A stretch of 64,000 nucleotides of DNA from Vibrio sp. BS-M-Sm-2 (GCF_041504345.1 NZ_CP167894.1:3286001-3350000); one strand, 5' to 3'. Positions 37,298 through 47,026 are shown, counted from the first letter of the stretch. The notes: generated by a model from the sequence alone, not told the origin. Program-made: numbers and translations.

Positions 37298-37331
37298 TCC
37301 TTTGGGATTCTATTCGCTTCGTTAAGTTTTT

Positions 37332-37356
37332 AAGCCTCGATTTTCGAGGCTTTTTT
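37332..37356 (+). terminator. Rho-independent terminator of the Lys/Ala-rich gene
   Basis: AAGCCTCGA, loop TTTT, CGAGGCTT, then a T6 run. Confidence 0.92.
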
Positions 37357-37373
37357 GTATTTGTCGGATTATG

Positions 37374-37399
37374 CCAATCCTAATCCTAATCCTAATCCC
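37374..37399. repeat. Short CCTAAT tandem repeat
   Basis: Four hexamer steps, (CCAAT)CCTAATCCTAATCC, followed by CCCATATT. A simple-sequence tract 18 bases after the terminator; no coding frame uses it. Confidence 0.75.
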
Positions 37400-37885
37400 A
37401 TATTCACATTCAAACCCAAATTAAAATCAACCCCAGAAGCCTTATTTCCAATTGACTGACGCCTTACGTTTTTAGTTTGTCTTTCGCGAGTCCTATGTTT
37501 TAAATCAATAAGCATCAAAGTAGGTTTTCTGATTCCCTGAAATTATGATTTTCTCGGATTGAGTGCATTTAGGTGCGTATTTGAAGTGTGGTGAGAATAG
37601 AGCCTCATCACGAAATGGCAATCAATTGTTAACGGTATTTAATTATTAATACTTAGGTATTTATCAATAAACATTCCTCTAGTGAATAAGGTGATTCCTT
37701 TAAAATCGACATCACTCAATCATCTCCTACGTAGTTCTACGTAATCCTTTGGTCTAATACGCAGTTTGTGTACGCCTGTCGTGCGTGCTCTCCCTGATAT
37801 CTTGTTACCTCATCACGGTGCACTCTTATGTTGAATCATAAAAAATACTCATAGAAAGAGTGTTAACCCAACAAAGGACGTGAAC
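37400..37885. other. Long leader upstream of dctP-type gene
   Basis: About 485 bp with no credible gene. It probably holds the promoter of the TRAP operon, expected to be driven by the two-component system downstream. I see no clear sigma-54 -24/-12 pair: TGGCA near 37616 lacks the matching GC element. A palindromic stretch CTACGTAGTTCTACGTA at about 37727-37743 repeats CTACGTA and could bind a regulator. Confidence 0.45.
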
Positions 37886-38980
37886 ATGAGTCTCATTTCT
37901 AACTCCCTCACACGAGTTTTTAAAAACGTTGCAGTAACCGCTGCGGCTTGTTTAGCTTTGGTCGCTACTGGTGCTACAGCCGCTGATAAGGTTTACCGTT
38001 TAAAGCTTGCAGAAACGTGGGGACCAAACTTCCCAGTTTTCGGTGATGCAACTAAGAACATGGCAGCGATGGCTGAGAAGATGTCGAATGGTCGACTTCA
38101 AATCAGAATCGATTCAGCAAACAAACACAAAGCCCCTCTTGGCGTTTTTGACATGGTTAAGTCTGGTCAATACGACATGGGTCACTCAGGCTCTTACTAC
38201 TGGAAAGGTAAAGTTGCAAACACTCTTTACTTCACTTCTATGCCTTTCGGTATGACGCCAGCAGAACAATACGCGTGGTTCTATCACGGTGGTGGTATGG
38301 AGTTGATGGAGCAAGTTTACTCTCCACACAACTTGATGTCGTTCCCAGGTGGTAACACAGATATTCAGATGGGTGGTTGGTTTCAAAAAGAGATCAACAG
38401 CGTTGAAGATCTACAAGGTCTGAAAATGCGAATCCCAGGCTTTGCCGGCGAGATTCTTGCTGAGCTAGGTGCTAAACCGACGAATATTGCCCCAGGTGAA
38501 CTTTACACGTCTCTAGAGCGTCGCACGATTGATGCACTAGAGTGGGTAGGTCCATCACTTGATCTGCGTATGGGTTTCCACAAAATCGCGCCGTACTACT
38601 ACACAGGTTGGCATGAGCCGGGCTCAGAGCTTCAATTCCTAGTGAACAAGCGCACTTGGAACAAGCTGCCTGAAGATCTACAAGAAATCTTACGTGTTGC
38701 AATGCGTACCGCGGCTTACGACATGTACACACAAGCTACGCACGAAAGTGGTAAGAACTGGGTTTCAATGAAGACTGAGTACCCAGATGTACAAGTGAAA
38801 GACTTCCCGCCAGCGGTTATGTCTGCACTGAAAGAAGCGAACGATCGCCTACTTGCTGCACATGCTGAGAAAGATGAATTGGCGAAAGAGATCCAAGCTT
38901 CACAAGCAAGTTACCTAGAGCAAGTGCGCTCATGGACGGATATTTCACATAGAGCTTACCTAAATAGCCAAGCGAAATAA
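37886..38980 (+). CDS. TRAP transporter substrate-binding protein, DctP family
   Basis: A 364-aa periplasmic solute receptor. The signal peptide is at residues 1-33 (KNVAVTAAACLALVATGATAA). The DctP fold shows LAETWGPNFPVFGDATKNMA, LKMRIPGFAGEILAELGAKP (the conserved Arg that grips a carboxylate) and RRTIDALEWVGPSLDLRMGF. The pattern resembles TakP-type receptors for 2-oxo-acids, so a keto or organic acid is the likely ligand, but I cannot name it. ATG 37886 has AAAGGA at normal spacing. Its gene is separated from the permease genes by a large stem-loop. Confidence 0.88.
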   Translation: MSLISNSLTRVFKNVAVTAAACLALVATGATAADKVYRLKLAETWGPNFPVFGDATKNMAAMAEKMSNGRLQIRIDSANKHKAPLGVFDMVKSGQYDMGHSGSYYWKGKVANTLYFTSMPFGMTPAEQYAWFYHGGGMELMEQVYSPHNLMSFPGGNTDIQMGGWFQKEINSVEDLQGLKMRIPGFAGEILAELGAKPTNIAPGELYTSLERRTIDALEWVGPSLDLRMGFHKIAPYYYTGWHEPGSELQFLVNKRTWNKLPEDLQEILRVAMRTAAYDMYTQATHESGKNWVSMKTEYPDVQVKDFPPAVMSALKEANDRLLAAHAEKDELAKEIQASQASYLEQVRSWTDISHRAYLNSQAK

Positions 38981-39003
38981 TCGCCCCTTGTTGAACTGAA
39001 TCT

Positions 39004-39063
39004 AAATGAACCCGACGCTTTTCTTATTGAGTATTTAAGAGCGAATAAGCCGAGGGTTCATTT
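39004..39063 (+). promoter_or_regulatory. Large stem-loop between dctP- and dctQ-type genes
   Basis: AAATGAACCC (39004-39013) pairs with GGGTTCATTT (39054-39063), and an inner CTTATT/AATAAG pair extends the structure. No T run follows immediately. Such hairpins commonly protect the abundant receptor mRNA and reduce read-through into the permease genes. Confidence 0.7.
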
Positions 39064-39189
39064 TAAATATAATAATTAAATGCCCAAGAACCCTTTCTAC
39101 GTCGTGCCTATTGCTAGCTATAAACTGAATCGTTTTTAGTTGGGTTAGCTGTACTGCGCGATGTCTTTTCAAATTCCATGGAGTCGGGA

Positions 39190-39735
39190 ATGCGAAGTCT
39201 AATTTATATTGAACGCCTGTTTAATCGTATCGGTGATGCACTGGGATGGCTTTCCAGTATGTTGTTTATTTTACTGATCGCCAACGTCGTGTATGACGTT
39301 GTCATGAGATATGCATTCAACGATGTCTCTATCGCCTTCCAAGAGATGGAATGGCATCTGTTCTCTGCCGTTTTCCTATTAGGTGTGCCATATGCCATCA
39401 AAGCGGGTGGTCATGTTCGAGTCGACGTGTTCTATGAGCAGTTGAGCTTTAAAGCGCAAGCCATTATTGATCTGTTAGGTACGCTTATCTTCCTACTGCC
39501 GTTTTGTTTGCTGGTAGCTTGGTTTGGTATTGATGTGGCCAAAGAGAGCTATGAACTTGGTGAAACCTCAGGCGATCCGGGTGGCCTGCCGTATCGCTGG
39601 ATCATCAAAGCCATGATCCCGTTGTCATTCTTCTTAATGGCACTCAGTGGCGTAGGTTTGATCCTGCATTCACTGAACAAGATTTTTAATCCGCACCTTA
39701 TCCATGCAAACAATATTCATACAAAGAACAAGTAG
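39190..39735 (+). CDS. TRAP transporter small permease, DctQ family
   Basis: A 181-aa membrane protein with four helices (about residues 15-37, 50-70, 88-110, 130-155). The region VVYDVVMRYAFNDVSIAFQEMEWHLFSAVFLLGVPYAIK is typical of DctQ. It forms the membrane complex with DctM and receives substrate from the periplasmic receptor. ATG 39190 (MRSLIYIE) is chosen because GGAG precedes it; ATG 39178 adds four residues. It lies 10 bases before dctM. Confidence 0.9.
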   Translation: MRSLIYIERLFNRIGDALGWLSSMLFILLIANVVYDVVMRYAFNDVSIAFQEMEWHLFSAVFLLGVPYAIKAGGHVRVDVFYEQLSFKAQAIIDLLGTLIFLLPFCLLVAWFGIDVAKESYELGETSGDPGGLPYRWIIKAMIPLSFFLMALSGVGLILHSLNKIFNPHLIHANNIHTKNK

Positions 39736-39744
39736 AGGCTGAAC

Positions 39745-41028
39745 ATGATTGGAATAGTAATGTTTTTCGTAGCCTTGTTTGCACTTTTACTTGGCTTCCC
39801 AGTAGCGTTTACCTTTGGTGGTATCGCGTTAATCTTTGGTGTTTGGGCTGAGGGCATCGAAATGTTTGCCTTCATGCCATATCGAATTCAATCAATCATG
39901 GAAAACACGGTGCTGATGGCCGTTCCATTGTTTGTTTTCATGGGGCTTGTTCTGCAAAAGACCAAGCTTGCTGAGCAGTTGCTTGAGTCTATGGGGCGAT
40001 TGTTTGGTGGTGTTCGTGGTGGTATCGCGATTTCAACCGTACTAGTAGGTTCACTGCTTGCGGCTTCTACTGGCGTCGTTGGTGCTTCTGTTGTTGCAAT
40101 GGGACTTATCTCATTGCCGGTAATGCTCAAATACAATTACGATAAAGGCTTAGCCTGCGGCACTATTTGTGCGTCTGGTACGTTAGGGCAAATCATCCCG
40201 CCATCTATCGTGTTGATTCTATTAGGCGATGTTCTTGGCGTGCCTGTTGGTGACTTGTTCCAAGCCGCAATTTGGCCGGGCGTGATGTTAGTTGGCGCGT
40301 ACATCCTTTATATCTTGATATACGCTAAGCTCCACCCTGAAGCGGCTCAACCAATTGAGCGAGATGATTCAATCAGCCGTAAGCAAGAAGTGTTAGATGC
40401 ACTTAAAGCGATTCTTCCACCTCTCGCGTTAATCATAGTGGTACTGGGTTCAATCTTTGCGGGTGTTGCTACGCCAACAGAGTCTGCTGCTCTCGGTGGT
40501 GCAGGTGCGATGGTACTTGCTTTGCTATACGGTCAATTCAGTTGGTCGATGGTGTATGACGCGTCTAAAGAGACGGTGAAAGTCACGGCGATGGTATTCG
40601 CTATCTTGTTGGGTGCAACAGCGTTCTCGATGGCGTTTACCTACACGGGTGGTGACTATCTGGTTGAAGAGTGGATGCTACAACTGCCAGGTGAGAAATG
40701 GGGCTTCCTGATCATTACTATGTTGGTGATTTTGATTTTGGGTTTCTTTATCGACTTCGTAGAGATCTGTTTCATCATCGTGCCGATCATTGCGCCAGTT
40801 GCTGAACTGATGGGCATCAACATGACATGGTTCGCTATCCTTATCGCGATGAACCTACAAACCTCTTTCTTAACGCCGCCATTTGGTTTTAGTCTGTTCT
40901 ATTTAAAAGGGGTAGCACCAAAAGGCGTGACGACTAAGGACATCTATCGTGGCGTGATGCCGTTCATTCTGATTCAAATCCTCGTACTTGGATCACTTCT
41001 CGCTTTCCCTTCTTTCTATGGAATGTGA
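39745..41028 (+). CDS. TRAP transporter large permease, DctM family
   Basis: A 427-aa membrane protein of about twelve helices, the Na+-coupled transport subunit. Family markers are MGLVLQKTKLAEQLLESMG, GGVRGGIAISTVLVG, CASGTLGQIIPPSIVLILLGD and TPTESAALGGAGA. ATG 39745 follows AGGCTGAAC. The last structural gene of the TRAP operon; a terminator at 41085 separates it from the histidine kinase. Confidence 0.94.
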   Translation: MIGIVMFFVALFALLLGFPVAFTFGGIALIFGVWAEGIEMFAFMPYRIQSIMENTVLMAVPLFVFMGLVLQKTKLAEQLLESMGRLFGGVRGGIAISTVLVGSLLAASTGVVGASVVAMGLISLPVMLKYNYDKGLACGTICASGTLGQIIPPSIVLILLGDVLGVPVGDLFQAAIWPGVMLVGAYILYILIYAKLHPEAAQPIERDDSISRKQEVLDALKAILPPLALIIVVLGSIFAGVATPTESAALGGAGAMVLALLYGQFSWSMVYDASKETVKVTAMVFAILLGATAFSMAFTYTGGDYLVEEWMLQLPGEKWGFLIITMLVILILGFFIDFVEICFIIVPIIAPVAELMGINMTWFAILIAMNLQTSFLTPPFGFSLFYLKGVAPKGVTTKDIYRGVMPFILIQILVLGSLLAFPSFYGM

Positions 41029-41084
41029 GTGAAGCCTAGAATGTGAATGATATGTTTCAACGACTATCTATAAATTGATAAAGT

Positions 41085-41119
41085 AAAACGGCTTATTGAT
41101 GTTCAGTAAGCCGTTTTTT
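41085..41119 (+). terminator. Rho-independent terminator of the TRAP operon
   Basis: AAAACGGCTTA, loop TTGATGTTCAG, TAAGCCGTTTTTT. It lies only 14 bases before the kinase start, so some read-through may feed the regulators. Confidence 0.9.
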
Positions 41120-41132
41120 GTGAGGGAAAGGA

Positions 41133-42488
41133 ATGCCTCTAAAAGCCAAGCTGATTTTGCTGACACTGCTCCCGTTGCTGCTCGTAACGGCGAGTATCAG
41201 CTGGATCTCGTTACATCAAACCAAGACATTGGGTGATAAAGAAGTTGAGATCTTTAGAGATAGCCTAATCAAGTCGCGCGAAAACGCCCTCAAAGACACG
41301 GTTGACCTTGCGTTCGATGCCATAGAACACATCTATAACGATCCAAATATCCAAGAAGCTCAAGCCAAAAAAGAAGTTCGAACCATATTGTCTAAACTTA
41401 GATATGGCTCTGATGGGTATTTCTTCGCCTATGATCGCCACGGGACCAACTTGGTTCATCCAATACAGCCAGAGTTGATAGGTCAAAACTTACTGCAACT
41501 GCAAGATGAGGATGGCGACTTTCTGATAGAAGCTCTGTTAAGAGAGGCGCAAACCGGAGGTGGTTTTCACCAATATTTGTGGCAAAAGCCTTCGACGGGT
41601 GAGGTGGTGTCTAAGTTGAGCTACGCCGCTTGGCTAGAGCGTTGGGACTGGATGATTGGCACCGGTTTGTATATCGAAGATGTGCATCAAGAAGTGGCTT
41701 CGATGCAGGCCGCAATAAACAAGAACATTGAAACCACGTTCTTTTCGATTGTGGTGATTTTGAGCGTGACGGTCGCCGTTATTATCGTGCTTACCTTAGC
41801 CATCAACATGCATGAACATCGCATTGCCGATAACAATTTGAAGGAACTGGCACATAAAACGGTGATGTTTCAAGAGGACGAAAAGAAACACTTAGCGCGT
41901 GAGTTACATGATGGTATTAATCAATTATTAGTGTCGAGTCGTTGCCACTTAGAGCTACTCGGTAATAAGCTACAAAGCGAAGACCTTAAAGCACATTTGA
42001 ATAAGTCACAGCACTCACTGATGCGAGCGATTGAAGAGGTGAGGCACATTTCACATCAACTTCGCCCAAGTTCACTGGATGACATAGGCTTAGAAGCGGC
42101 ATTGTCTTCGTTGTTATTAGATTTTCAGGCGCACTCCGGCATTGAGGTGGAAACTTTATTTAGCACTCAACCGGGTAAGTTAAAATCAGAAGCTGCAACG
42201 ACCTTGTATCGAGTGGTACAAGAGTCCCTGAATAACATAGAGAAACACGCACAAGCGACCAAAGTAACGGTTATCGCCCAGCAAATTGGTAACGTGTTGC
42301 AACTGCTTATCCAAGATAATGGTGTCGGTTTCAATACCTATAAAGCGATGGAAAAACGAGGGATCGGGCTGCGTAACATGAGAGAGCGAGTGGAGTTCAT
42401 TGGCGGTGATTTTGAGTTGATGAGTGAGATTGGTTTCGGAACGGAAATTACGGTGTTACTGACACTAGAAGGATTAGTGAATGAGTGA
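41133..42488 (+). CDS. Cache-domain sensor histidine kinase, NarL-type pair
   Basis: A 451-aa membrane kinase. Helix 1 (residues 6-24) and helix 2 (about 203-226, FFSIVVILSVTVAVIIVLTLAI) bracket a periplasmic single-Cache sensor (YGSDGYFFAYDRHGTNLVHP, WDWMIGTGLYIED). The cytoplasmic part is a HisKA_3 dimerisation domain with the phosphorylated His in LARELHDGINQLL, and an ATPase domain (VQESLNNIEKHA, DNGVGF, GIGLRNMRERV). It probably senses the TRAP substrate. It overlaps the response regulator by 8 bases. Confidence 0.92.
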   Translation: MPLKAKLILLTLLPLLLVTASISWISLHQTKTLGDKEVEIFRDSLIKSRENALKDTVDLAFDAIEHIYNDPNIQEAQAKKEVRTILSKLRYGSDGYFFAYDRHGTNLVHPIQPELIGQNLLQLQDEDGDFLIEALLREAQTGGGFHQYLWQKPSTGEVVSKLSYAAWLERWDWMIGTGLYIEDVHQEVASMQAAINKNIETTFFSIVVILSVTVAVIIVLTLAINMHEHRIADNNLKELAHKTVMFQEDEKKHLARELHDGINQLLVSSRCHLELLGNKLQSEDLKAHLNKSQHSLMRAIEEVRHISHQLRPSSLDDIGLEAALSSLLLDFQAHSGIEVETLFSTQPGKLKSEAATTLYRVVQESLNNIEKHAQATKVTVIAQQIGNVLQLLIQDNGVGFNTYKAMEKRGIGLRNMRERVEFIGGDFELMSEIGFGTEITVLLTLEGLVNE

Positions 42489-43119
42489 AGTTATTCGAGT
42501 TGTGATTGCTGACGATCACCAAGTCGTACTGGATGGCTTTATGGCGAGATTAGAACTCGAGCCTGATATTAGCGTGATAGGCACAGCCAGTAACGGATTA
42601 GAAGCGGTTGAGATGGTGAAAACGCTGCGCCCTGATGTGGTGTTGATGGATATCAGCATGCCCATCATGAATGGTATTGATGCGACCCACCTGATTAAAG
42701 AAGAAGACCCTGAAGCCAAGGTGTTGATGCTGACCATGCATAACAACCGTGAATACATTATGAAGGTGATGCAGTCGGGTGCGGTCGGCTATATGTTGAA
42801 AGAGATTTCGGCTGAAAAAATGGTGCAGGCAATCAAAACGGTCAATCAAGGCTCAACCTATTTCTGTGAAAAAGTAACGCAGAATTTGTTTACTCAGCCG
42901 ATTACTCCGACGCCATCTGTGAAGAATCCATTGAGCAGACGTGAAGAGGCTGTGCTGAAATTAGTCGCAAAAGGGGAGAGCAGTAAAGAGGTCGCGAAGG
43001 CACTGAATATCAGCTATCGAACGGTCGAAACCCATAGACAGAATATTAAGCATAAGCTGGACATTCACTCTACAGCAGAGCTTGCTAAATACGCAGTCAG
43101 CTCCGGGCTTGTGGACTGA
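42481..43119 (+). CDS. LuxR/NarL-family response regulator
   Basis: A 212-aa regulator. The receiver domain has DDH (VVIADDHQVV), the acceptor Asp in VVLMDISMPIMNGID and Lys in MLKEI. The DNA-binding LuxR helix-turn-helix is LSRREEAVLKLVAKGESSKEVAKAL, followed by SYRTVETHRQNIKHKL. It should be phosphorylated by the preceding Cache kinase and control the TRAP transporter genes upstream, whose long leader could hold its sites. Confidence 0.94.
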   Translation: MSEVIRVVIADDHQVVLDGFMARLELEPDISVIGTASNGLEAVEMVKTLRPDVVLMDISMPIMNGIDATHLIKEEDPEAKVLMLTMHNNREYIMKVMQSGAVGYMLKEISAEKMVQAIKTVNQGSTYFCEKVTQNLFTQPITPTPSVKNPLSRREEAVLKLVAKGESSKEVAKALNISYRTVETHRQNIKHKLDIHSTAELAKYAVSSGLVD

Positions 43120-43174
43120 TCTTACGCTAAATTACATTAAATGTGTAATTTAATTACTAAATGTGCAATTTAGG

Positions 43175-43197
43175 CCTCCTTTATGGAGGTTTTTTTA
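43175..43197 (+). terminator. Rho-independent terminator of the two-component operon
   Basis: CCTCC, loop TTTAT, GGAGG, then T7. AT-rich repeats of the type TAAATGTG(T/C)AATTTA precede it. Confidence 0.8.
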
Positions 43198-43288
43198 GTA
43201 TTTTTGCGACAGGTTGATATTCTTCATTTCGAAATTTAAGCGCCGAATGCAATGTTGCAAACAGTGCGCTGCAAATTAGAGAGGAAGC

Positions 43289-44887
43289 ATGGAGCCTGTA
43301 AAAGATAGGTATAGTATTGAAAATACCGATTATACAGTAGGACAAGATAACGTTCAGAAATGGGGTTTTGATGTTCATAACCCAGTATTTGGAATCAGTG
43401 CAGGGGCGATCATTATCTTCCTATTGGCACTTCTAGTCTCAGACCCTGAAACCGCAAAAGCGGCGCTTGATGGAATCAAATGGAAAGTCATCGGTAACTT
43501 CGATGGTTTCTTCATGTGGGCAGCAAACATCTTCGTTATTTTCTGTTTTGCCCTCATTGTCTCCCCGTATGGCAAGATACGTATTGGTGGCAATGATGCC
43601 AAAGCAGAGCACTCAAACCTATCTTGGATGTCGATGTTATTCGCCGCGGGAATGGGTATTGGCCTAATGTTCTGGGGTGTTGCTGAACCAGTGGCTTACT
43701 TCACTGGCTGGTATGAAACGCCATTAGGTGTTGAAGCTTACTCTCCTGAAGCGGCGAAGTTAGCGCTCGGCGCGACCATCTACAACTGGGGTCTTCACGG
43801 TTGGGCGATTTACGCTGTTGTTGCTTTGGCGCTTGCCTTCTTCACCTTCAATAAAGGTTTACCTCTATCAATCCGCTCTATTTTCTACCCTATCTTAGGT
43901 GATAGAACTTGGGGTTGGTTTGGTCATATTGTTGATATCGTTGCTGTGCTTGCAACACTGTTTGGTCTTGCGACTTCATTGGGTTTAGGTGCTCAACAAG
44001 CAACAAGTGGTATTAACCATGTATTTGGTACCGATGGCGGTATTGGCATGCAACTGGTTGTTATCGCAGTGGTCACTTTCTTAGCAACAATGTCCGTTGT
44101 TCGTGGCATCAATGGTGGCGTAAAAGTACTAAGTAACGTCAACATGCTGGTTGCTTTGGGCTTGCTTATCTTCGTAACCATCGCTGGTGGCATGGCGGGT
44201 ATTAAAGCTATCCCAACCGCTCTAATGGGCTACATTGAAAACTTCATTCCTTTAAGTAATCCTCATGGTCGTGATGATGAAACGTGGATGCAAGGTTGGA
44301 CGGTATTCTACTGGGCGTGGTGGATGTCTTGGTCTCCATTCGTAGGCATGTTCATCGCTCGTATCTCTAAAGGTCGTACGATTCGTGAATTCATCGTTGC
44401 TGTATTGTTCATCCCAACGACCGTAATCATCATCTGGATGGCTATTTTTGGTGGTATCGCGATTGATCAAGTGGCGAACAAGGTGGGTGAGATTGGTGTG
44501 AATGGTCTGCAAGATATTACACTTTCTCTTTTCCATACTTACGATGCACTGCCAATGAGCTCTGTGCTTTCAGTGGTATCGATTGGGTTGATTATGGTGT
44601 TCTTTATCACCTCGTCTGATTCAGGTTCATTGGTTATCGATAGTATTACCTCTGGCGGTAAAGTCGATGCCCCTGTTCCACAACGCGTATTTTGGGCGTT
44701 GATGGGCGGTGCGATTGCAGCGGTTCTATTGTGGGTTGGTGGCACGGAATCTATTCAAGCATTACAAGCTGGAACGGTATCAATGGCGCTACCATTTGCT
44801 TTCATATTATTGCTTATGTGCCTAAGCTTATTGTTAGGTTTACGAACTGAAAATCAATTGGTTAAGCATCAAAATGCTTTGAGTTAA
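43289..44887 (+). CDS. BCCT-family transporter (first of two)
   Basis: A 532-aa polytopic carrier of betaine/choline/carnitine type. The signature region is FYWAWWMSWSPFVGMFIARI with WTVF before it, and the GMGIGLMFW helix carries the glycine-rich Na+/betaine stretch typical of Na+-coupled members. About twelve helices. It imports quaternary ammonium or related osmolytes. GAGGAAGC precedes ATG 43289. The next gene is a close paralogue and even the N-terminal residues YTVGQDNVQKWGFDVHNPVF are shared. Substrate cannot be told from sequence alone. Confidence 0.9.
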   Translation: MEPVKDRYSIENTDYTVGQDNVQKWGFDVHNPVFGISAGAIIIFLLALLVSDPETAKAALDGIKWKVIGNFDGFFMWAANIFVIFCFALIVSPYGKIRIGGNDAKAEHSNLSWMSMLFAAGMGIGLMFWGVAEPVAYFTGWYETPLGVEAYSPEAAKLALGATIYNWGLHGWAIYAVVALALAFFTFNKGLPLSIRSIFYPILGDRTWGWFGHIVDIVAVLATLFGLATSLGLGAQQATSGINHVFGTDGGIGMQLVVIAVVTFLATMSVVRGINGGVKVLSNVNMLVALGLLIFVTIAGGMAGIKAIPTALMGYIENFIPLSNPHGRDDETWMQGWTVFYWAWWMSWSPFVGMFIARISKGRTIREFIVAVLFIPTTVIIIWMAIFGGIAIDQVANKVGEIGVNGLQDITLSLFHTYDALPMSSVLSVVSIGLIMVFFITSSDSGSLVIDSITSGGKVDAPVPQRVFWALMGGAIAAVLLWVGGTESIQALQAGTVSMALPFAFILLLMCLSLLLGLRTENQLVKHQNALS

Positions 44888-44900
44888 AAGTATTTTTGAT

Positions 44901-44929
44901 AAAAAGGTCGGCATAGTCGGCCTTTTTTT
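44901..44929 (+). terminator. Rho-independent terminator after the first BCCT gene
   Basis: AAAAAGG-CG and CG-CCTTTTT pair around GCATAGT with wobble positions, then a T7 run. Confidence 0.82.
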
Positions 44930-45158
44930 CGTCATAAACTTGAGTAATTACGTGAATTTTGTTTGTAATTTCATCGAACCGATTCTGGTTTACTGAAAAC
45001 AACAAGTTAACCTGCTAAACTTCAGACATCCAAGTATTTGAATTATTGTGACAACAACTTGTACTACTTGGATTGTATGTTCGAGTTTGTAATTAAGTCG
45101 CAGGTAAGTAAGGGATACGAGGTCAATAGACCCTATTAGTATTCCGTAGAGAGGGATA

Positions 45159-46730
45159 ATGACTAAAGGTATAGATAAATACAGTATCGACAGTACGGAT
45201 TACACTGTTGGTCAAGATAACGTCCAAAAATGGGGTTTTGATGTTCATAACCCAGTATTTGGTATCAGTGCGGGACTTATCGCCTTATTCTTGATCGGTG
45301 TTCTACTTACAGATACCGCTTCAGCAAAGGCAGCACTAGATGGTGTTAAATGGCAAATTATCAATTCATTTGATTGGCTGTTCATCTGGTCCGGTAACAT
45401 TTTCGTTATTTTTTGCTTGGGCTTGATTGTTTCTCCATTTGGTAAAATCCGCCTAGGTGGCGTTGATGCAACCGCTGATTACTCATTCATGTCTTGGTTG
45501 TCCATGCTGTTCGCTGCAGGTATGGGTATCGGTTTGATGTTCTGGAGTGTGGCGGAGCCAGCTGCTTACTACACAGGTTGGTATGAAACGCCGTTAGGTG
45601 TTGAAGCGAATACACCAGAAGCGGCTAAGCTAGCACTAGGTGCAACCATGTATCACTGGGGACTGCACCCTTGGGCGATTTATGGTGTAGTGGCATTGTC
45701 ACTTGCTTTCTTCTCTTACAACAAGGGATTACCTCTTTCAATTCGTTCTATCTTTTACCCAATCTTAGGTGATAGAGCTTGGGGCTGGGCAGGTCACATT
45801 GTTGATATTCTTGCAGTTCTTGCAACCCTATTCGGTTTGGCGACATCGCTTGGCCTAGGTGCACAACAAGCGGCAAGTGGTATTCAGCATGTATTCGGTA
45901 TTGAAGCGGGCTTAGGGCTGCAAGTCATTGTTATTACAGTGGTGACTTTATTAGCGGTTGTCTCCGTACTTCGTGGTATTGATGGTGGCGTTAAAGTTAT
46001 CAGTAATATCAATATGCTAGTAGCTTTCTTACTGCTGATCTTAGTTGCGCTAATCGGTTATGCAGTGACGCTGGGTTCAATCCCAACAACATTGATGGCA
46101 TATATCGAAAACATCATTCCGCTGAGTAACCCTCACGGCCGTGAAGATGAAGCTTGGCTACACGGTTGGACTGTATTCTACTGGGCTTGGTGGATCTCAT
46201 GGTCACCATTCGTAGGTATGTTTATCGCTCGTGTTTCTAAAGGTCGTACGGTTCGTGAGTTCATCACAGCAGTACTGATTGTACCGACTACCGTGACTAT
46301 CATTTGGATGTCAGTGTTTGGTGGTATGGCGATTGACCAAATCGTGAATAACATTGGTATTCTTGGTCAAGAAGGTTTAACCGATGTATCGCTAGCGATG
46401 TTCCAAATGTTTGATGTATTACCATTTGGTACTCTGCTTTCAATCATTGCGGTTGTATTGGTTTTAGTCTTCTTCATTACATCGTCTGACTCAGGCTCTC
46501 TAGTAATCGATAGCATCACCGCGGGTGGTAAAGTTGATACGCCTGTGCCTCAACGTGTGTTCTGGGCGTTCCTTGAAGGTGCGATTGCTGTCGCTCTATT
46601 GTGGGTTGGTGGTACTGAAGCAGTACAAGCTCTACAAGCGGGTGCAATCTCGACGGCATTGCCATTCACCATCATTCTATTACTGATGTGTGTGAGCTTG
46701 CTAATGGGTATGCGTACAGAAAAACGCTAG
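45159..46730 (+). CDS. BCCT-family transporter (second of two)
   Basis: A 523-aa paralogue of the preceding carrier with the same length and near-identical landmarks (GMGIGLMFW, FYWAWWISWSPFVGMFIARV, TSSDSGSLVIDSIT). It differs at scattered positions, including the aromatic neighbours, so the substrate range may differ. It has its own 270-base leader and AGAGGG ribosome site before ATG 45159. A terminator follows at 46787. The pair looks like a tandem duplication that has since diverged. Confidence 0.9.
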   Translation: MTKGIDKYSIDSTDYTVGQDNVQKWGFDVHNPVFGISAGLIALFLIGVLLTDTASAKAALDGVKWQIINSFDWLFIWSGNIFVIFCLGLIVSPFGKIRLGGVDATADYSFMSWLSMLFAAGMGIGLMFWSVAEPAAYYTGWYETPLGVEANTPEAAKLALGATMYHWGLHPWAIYGVVALSLAFFSYNKGLPLSIRSIFYPILGDRAWGWAGHIVDILAVLATLFGLATSLGLGAQQAASGIQHVFGIEAGLGLQVIVITVVTLLAVVSVLRGIDGGVKVISNINMLVAFLLLILVALIGYAVTLGSIPTTLMAYIENIIPLSNPHGREDEAWLHGWTVFYWAWWISWSPFVGMFIARVSKGRTVREFITAVLIVPTTVTIIWMSVFGGMAIDQIVNNIGILGQEGLTDVSLAMFQMFDVLPFGTLLSIIAVVLVLVFFITSSDSGSLVIDSITAGGKVDTPVPQRVFWAFLEGAIAVALLWVGGTEAVQALQAGAISTALPFTIILLLMCVSLLMGMRTEKR

Positions 46731-46786
46731 GCTTTCTAAGCTAAAATCTACTGCAATTTATACGCAGTAGAGCGGTAAATAATATG

Positions 46787-46817
46787 AAGGCAGAAGAGGA
46801 AACTCTTCTGCCTTTTT
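46787..46817 (+). terminator. Rho-independent terminator after the second BCCT gene
   Basis: AAGGCAGAAGAG, loop GAAA, CTCTTCTGCCTT and a T run interrupted by one G. Confidence 0.92.
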
Positions 46818-47026
46818 GTTTTTTTACCGTACTAAATCTGACATTATTTCTAATAATCACATAGTAAATAGCGCCTTAAATTTGGCGACAAGCCAAGGAA
46901 TTGACATTAGGTAAGCTTATGGTTTGCTTAAAATTATATTCCGATATTAAATTGTGAAATCGCTCGAATTTAATACTGATATTGGGTAGTATGCGCGGGA
47001 TTTCCCACCACTCGTGAAACTTTGAC

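Noticed and set aside
37600..37660. Sigma-54 promoter before the TRAP receptor gene
   Set aside because: A TGGCA is present but the GC element expected about ten bases further is missing.
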